DNA of 64,000 nucleotides from JBQTGK01 sp052400665. Lineage in GTDB: Bacteria; Bacteroidota; Bacteroidia; Bacteroidales; Marinifilaceae. The stretch lies in assembly GCA_052400665.1 (NCBI GenBank), contig JBQTGK010000002.1; one strand, 5' to 3'. Each line of letters begins with the position of its first letter. Position 1 is the stretch's first letter. The position numbers and the translations under genes were made by a program. The notes beneath the pieces were generated by a model. The model was not told where the DNA came from and did not search any database. It was given only the letters and a program-made list of their open reading frames with translations. Below are positions 61,112 to 64,000 of the stretch, one piece after another.

Positions 61112-63223
61112 TTAATCATTTTTCTTGTTTACAGAATTTTTTTCTTTGTGCAATGCTTCTTTATTTTTCAGATATTCCATAATCTCCATTTGCGATCTTA
61201 CTAATGGTTCATTTTCTTTTCTTAAAATAGGAATATTATTCAAATTAGCATCTAAAATTCGTGCGCTGTAGTTATCTGCCAATTGAATTTTTAGAATGTG
61301 AATTAGTTCTTTTTTTAGTGAAGTATTCTGAATTGGGAAAGCACATTCTATTCTGCGATGAAGGTTGCGGTTCATCCAATCGGCCGATGAAAGATACAGC
61401 TGATTTTCACCTTTATTATAAAAGTAGAAAGCTCTGGCATGTTCTAAAAACTGATCGACAATACGTATTACTCTAATATTTTTAGAATATTTTTGATTAG
61501 GTTTAAGACAACAAATACCTCTTAAAATTAGATCTATTTTAACGCCTTTTTCGCTGGCTTCGTACAGTTTCTGAATCATTTCCCGTTCTTGCATACCATT
61601 CATCTTAAGAATAATATGACCTCTGCTTCCATTTTTTACATTCTCAATTTCTCTATCTATTAATCTAATTAATTCACTTTTAAGATTAAAATGCCCAATT
61701 AGTAATTTCTTAAATGTGTAACCAGGGGTTTTATTTTCCAGATAGTCGAATAATTGTGTTAAATCATCAATAATTTCTTCATCAGCAGTAAAAAAACCAT
61801 GGTCGGCATAAATTTTAGCAGTTTTCTCATTAAAATTTCCCGTACTTAAAAAGGCATAATCTTTTTTGTCTCCTTTTCGTTTTATTAAAGCAATTTTAGC
61901 ATGAACTTTTAAACCAGGAATACTATAAATAATTTTAACACCAGCTTTTCGCATCTCACGAGCCGATCGGAGATTTGTTTCTTCGTCGAAACGAGCTTTC
62001 ACCTCAACAAAAACAGTTACTTTTTTTCCATTTCGAGCTGCATTAATTAATGCATTCACAACAGCCGAATTATCGGCAACCCGATATTGAGTTGCTTTAA
62101 TTTCTTCAACTTTAGGGTCTAAAGCGGCTTCGTTTAAAAATCGAATTACGTAGGCGTATGATTGATACGGGAAATGTAGAATTCTATCTTTTTTACGTAT
62201 GGTTTTAAAAATAGATTTCGATCCTCCCTTTAGTTCATCAACACTTATTGGATGATAAGCTTCTATTTCTAATTCGGGATGTTTAGGGTTTGGGAAAGCG
62301 AAAAAATCCTGAAAATTATGATATTTTCCACCCTTTACAATATCGTTAGGTGTTAAATCGAATGAGTCTTTTAAAAATTTAAGAAAGCCTTTAGGAATCG
62401 ATTCATCGTAAAGAAAACGGGAAGGAGTACCTGTTTCGCGTTTTTTTAAACTGCGCTCAATCATTTCGATTAAATCGCCAGAGTATTCATCCTCAATTAG
62501 TAAATCGGCATCTCTACTTAATTTAAAACTATAACTCGAATCAATTTTATATCCTGGAAAAAGAATTTTCATTCTTAACTTAATAATATCATCCAAAAAC
62601 ATAATGTAATGTTTGCCATTTGTTTCGGGTAATTCTATAAATCGGGGAAAGTGATGACAAGGCACTTTTATAATTGCATATCTTGCTCTGGGTTTTTTAT
62701 GAGTATTCTCGTCTTCTTTTTTGTTTTTTCGTTTGTATAATTTAACGGCCAAATAAATGGCATTATTTTGTAAAAATGGTTGTACCTGTTTTTTTAAAAG
62801 CAGCATAGGCTGAGCATGAGGCAGAACATTTTCCAGAAAAAAATCTTTTACAAACTGATGGTGTTCATCGCTTAATTTTTCATTTTGTAAAAGAATTATA
62901 TTATTCTCTTTTAACTCAGGAATAATCTGATTTCTAAAAATATCTCCAAATTGATTTTGCTGACGGTCGACTTCTGTATTAATATTTTTTAATATAATAT
63001 CAGGATTCTCTCTCAGATTTTTTTTGTCTTCGGGGGGTAATTCAGTAAAACGTTTGTAGGTACCAACGCGCACACGATAAAATTCGTCGAGGTTCGATGA
63101 GTAAATGGCTAGAAATTTTATGCGTTCGTATAGTGGTAATTCCTTATTTGTAGCTACCTCTAACACCCTTTTGTTAAAAGATAACCAGCTTAAATCGCGG
63201 TTAAGAAACTGATATTTTGACAT
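61112..63223 (-). CDS. ppk1: Polyphosphate kinase 1
   Basis: Makes inorganic polyphosphate from ATP at the membrane. 703 residues, standard. N-terminal FLNRDLSWLSFNKRVLEVA and SNLDEFYRVRVGTYKR are the signature of the family. Catalytic histidines are His441 in LKVHAKIAL (phosphorylated one in the E. coli enzyme) and His595 in FLEHARAFYF. Other blocks are VEVKARFDEETNLR and NRNLHRRIECAFPI. First gene of an operon with sixA. No stop, frameshift or unusual residue. Confidence 0.97.
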   Translation of the reverse strand: MSKYQFLNRDLSWLSFNKRVLEVATNKELPLYERIKFLAIYSSNLDEFYRVRVGTYKRFTELPPEDKKNLRENPDIILKNINTEVDRQQNQFGDIFRNQIIPELKENNIILLQNEKLSDEHHQFVKDFFLENVLPHAQPMLLLKKQVQPFLQNNAIYLAVKLYKRKNKKEDENTHKKPRARYAIIKVPCHHFPRFIELPETNGKHYIMFLDDIIKLRMKILFPGYKIDSSYSFKLSRDADLLIEDEYSGDLIEMIERSLKKRETGTPSRFLYDESIPKGFLKFLKDSFDLTPNDIVKGGKYHNFQDFFAFPNPKHPELEIEAYHPISVDELKGGSKSIFKTIRKKDRILHFPYQSYAYVIRFLNEAALDPKVEEIKATQYRVADNSAVVNALINAARNGKKVTVFVEVKARFDEETNLRSAREMRKAGVKIIYSIPGLKVHAKIALIKRKGDKKDYAFLSTGNFNEKTAKIYADHGFFTADEEIIDDLTQLFDYLENKTPGYTFKKLLIGHFNLKSELIRLIDREIENVKNGSRGHIILKMNGMQEREMIQKLYEASEKGVKIDLILRGICCLKPNQKYSKNIRVIRIVDQFLEHARAFYFYNKGENQLYLSSADWMNRNLHRRIECAFPIQNTSLKKELIHILKIQLADNYSARILDANLNNIPILRKENEPLVRSQMEIMEYLKNKEALHKEKNSVNKKND

Positions 63224-63380
63224 ATATTGATATTACTAAGAAGAATAATTCTAATACCCTAAAATAGTTAATTTTTTGCTTCTTTTGATTATCAATAGTA
63301 GACTGATATTGGAAATTTTTAGCTGAACTTAAAACTTATTTTTTAAAATTACTTTTTTGCTTTATGCAAAGCAAGACTGT

Positions 63381-63842
63381 TTATTCATACATTAACTCTA
63401 CTTCCGATTTCTTAAGAAATGCAATTAGTTTGTCTGTTTTCCAGTCTTGTTTACATTTAAATTTTTGTTGGGTACTATTTTGTAGTTTAAAAGTAAAGTT
63501 AATGCTGAAGTATGTTTTTGTAATACAAACTGATTTTAGATTTTCGGGTTTAAATTCTACATTATTCATTTTTTTTGCTGTAGGATATTTAATAATAGTA
63601 ATCATAATATAAAAAATACATATAAAAACTGATAAGGGATAAATAATCTGATCAAATAAATCTGTACTATTATAATGTGAGTGCCAGGATAAAGCATTTG
63701 TTAAGCATAAAAATCCAAAAACTACAATATTTAGCCAAAATAAACCTGTATCATTTCTAAAACTTATTTTACAATCGTCGAATAGTAATTCTCCTCCAAA
63801 CACTGATCTGCCTTTTAAACTTGTAATTAATGTATTTTTCAT
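63381..63842 (-). CDS. Small membrane protein, paralogue of the next gene
   Basis: 153 residues with two membrane helices (about 35-54 and 67-86) between soluble parts. The N-terminal piece GGELLFDDCKISFRNDTGLFW and the C-terminal KTYFSINFTFKLQNSTQQKF and KCKQDWKTDKLIAFLKKSEV suggest a small beta domain of the bacterial PH kind, but I cannot name a family. Its C-terminus matches that of the partial gene starting 9 bp upstream (63852-64000), so both arose by tandem duplication. Both genes run in the same direction, likely one operon. Confidence 0.7.
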   Translation of the reverse strand: MKNTLITSLKGRSVFGGELLFDDCKISFRNDTGLFWLNIVVFGFLCLTNALSWHSHYNSTDLFDQIIYPLSVFICIFYIMITIIKYPTAKKMNNVEFKPENLKSVCITKTYFSINFTFKLQNSTQQKFKCKQDWKTDKLIAFLKKSEVELMYE

Positions 63843-63851
63843 GTGTTCAAT

Positions 63852-64000
63852 TTATTTCGTAACTAGTTTAACTTTGTGATTTTTTAAAAATGCAAGCAGC
63901 TTATCGCTTTTTATATTATTTCGGCACTTAAATTTTTGTTGAGAATTGTTGTGCAGTTTAAAAGTGAAAATTATGTTTTTCTTAATAGGAGTAATTTTAA
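63852..64000 (-). CDS. Partial paralogue of the small membrane protein (5' end outside window)
   Basis: 48 codons and a TAA stop are visible; the start lies beyond the window edge. The visible tail KKNIIFTFKLHNNSQQKFKC followed by RNNIKSDKLLAFLKNHKVKL is clearly like the tail of the neighbouring protein (INFTFKLQNSTQQKFKCK, then KTDKLIAFLKKSEVEL). Function unknown. Confidence 0.7.
   Translation of the reverse strand, partial: KITPIKKNIIFTFKLHNNSQQKFKCRNNIKSDKLLAFLKNHKVKLVTK

Noticed and set aside
1..64000. CRISPR arrays, tRNA or rRNA genes, insertion sequences, prophage
   Set aside because: No repeat-spacer pattern, no tRNA-like T-arm sequences, no transposase or phage proteins found on reading; a scan with dedicated tools could still reveal a small RNA.

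Overview
The window is AT-rich chromosomal DNA of a free-living member of the Bacteroidota. The evidence is: -7 boxes of the form TAnnTTTG at several gene starts, few Shine-Dalgarno sequences, a bifunctional HisB, a Wzi-type capsule protein, SIMPL, SPFH/Arc and LPS-kinase families typical of this phylum, and large surface proteins with barrel-like C-termini. Family-level placement (for example Marinilabiliales) is a guess from overall flavour. I see no phage, insertion sequence, CRISPR array, rRNA or tRNA. Most genes are housekeeping or envelope genes; the most interesting content is in the regulatory leaders.

Region 1 (1-9854): a divergent glnK-amt pair (ammonium uptake, minus strand) faces a complete histidine operon hisGDCBHAF-hisIE (plus strand). 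The his operon starts with an 18-codon leader peptide carrying five consecutive His codons. A terminator and a well-placed antiterminator arm follow, which is a textbook attenuator. The spacer towards glnK holds a cluster of CCCTTAT/ATAAGGG-like elements, including a perfect 16-bp palindrome.

Region 2 (9858-15668): a nitroreductase with an 18-bp operator-like palindrome upstream, a broken CBM9-like secreted protein gene, an MscS channel, a gamma-glutamyltransferase, a free methionine-R-sulfoxide reductase and a Nudix hydrolase.

Region 3 (15670-21787): a small surface-polysaccharide cluster with a Wzi-like outer-membrane protein, a fusion of a CDP-glycerol-type glycerophosphotransferase with an LPS kinase, GT4 and GT2 glycosyltransferases, and an IspD/TarI-type cytidylyltransferase.

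Region 4 (21908-34259): map, a huge surface protein with a peptidase-like HExxH head, a membrane metallophosphoesterase, a second nitroreductase, SIMPL, an MDR oxidoreductase, and two secreted thioredoxin-fold proteins. Then comes pheA behind two complete phenylalanine attenuators in series, which is the best find of the window. A pterin dehydratase gene converges on pheA with a 1-bp gap. A secreted HExxH protein has a perfect CRP/FNR-type site in front of it.

Region 5 (34260-49286): a cation/proton antiporter, a TPR protein, and a secreted Cys/Lys-rich protein that shares its upstream region with a histidine kinase/response regulator pair; the shared region holds five TGTTAAT repeats. These are followed by a PLP-binding protein, a DHOD-like enzyme, a HEAT protein, two unknown exported proteins, uvrA, an ECF sigma factor with a GTG start, an SPFH/Arc pair and a YgjV-GNAT fusion.

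Region 6 (49287-64000): a phosphofructokinase with pyrophosphate-type signature residues, DUF4159, rsmE, an HD phosphohydrolase fused to a Pycsar-effector-like membrane domain, an SdiA-regulated-type lipoprotein, a 1206-residue outer-membrane protein whose phosphoesterase domain has lost key metal ligands, topB, sixA, ppk1, and a tandem pair of paralogous small membrane proteins cut by the window end.
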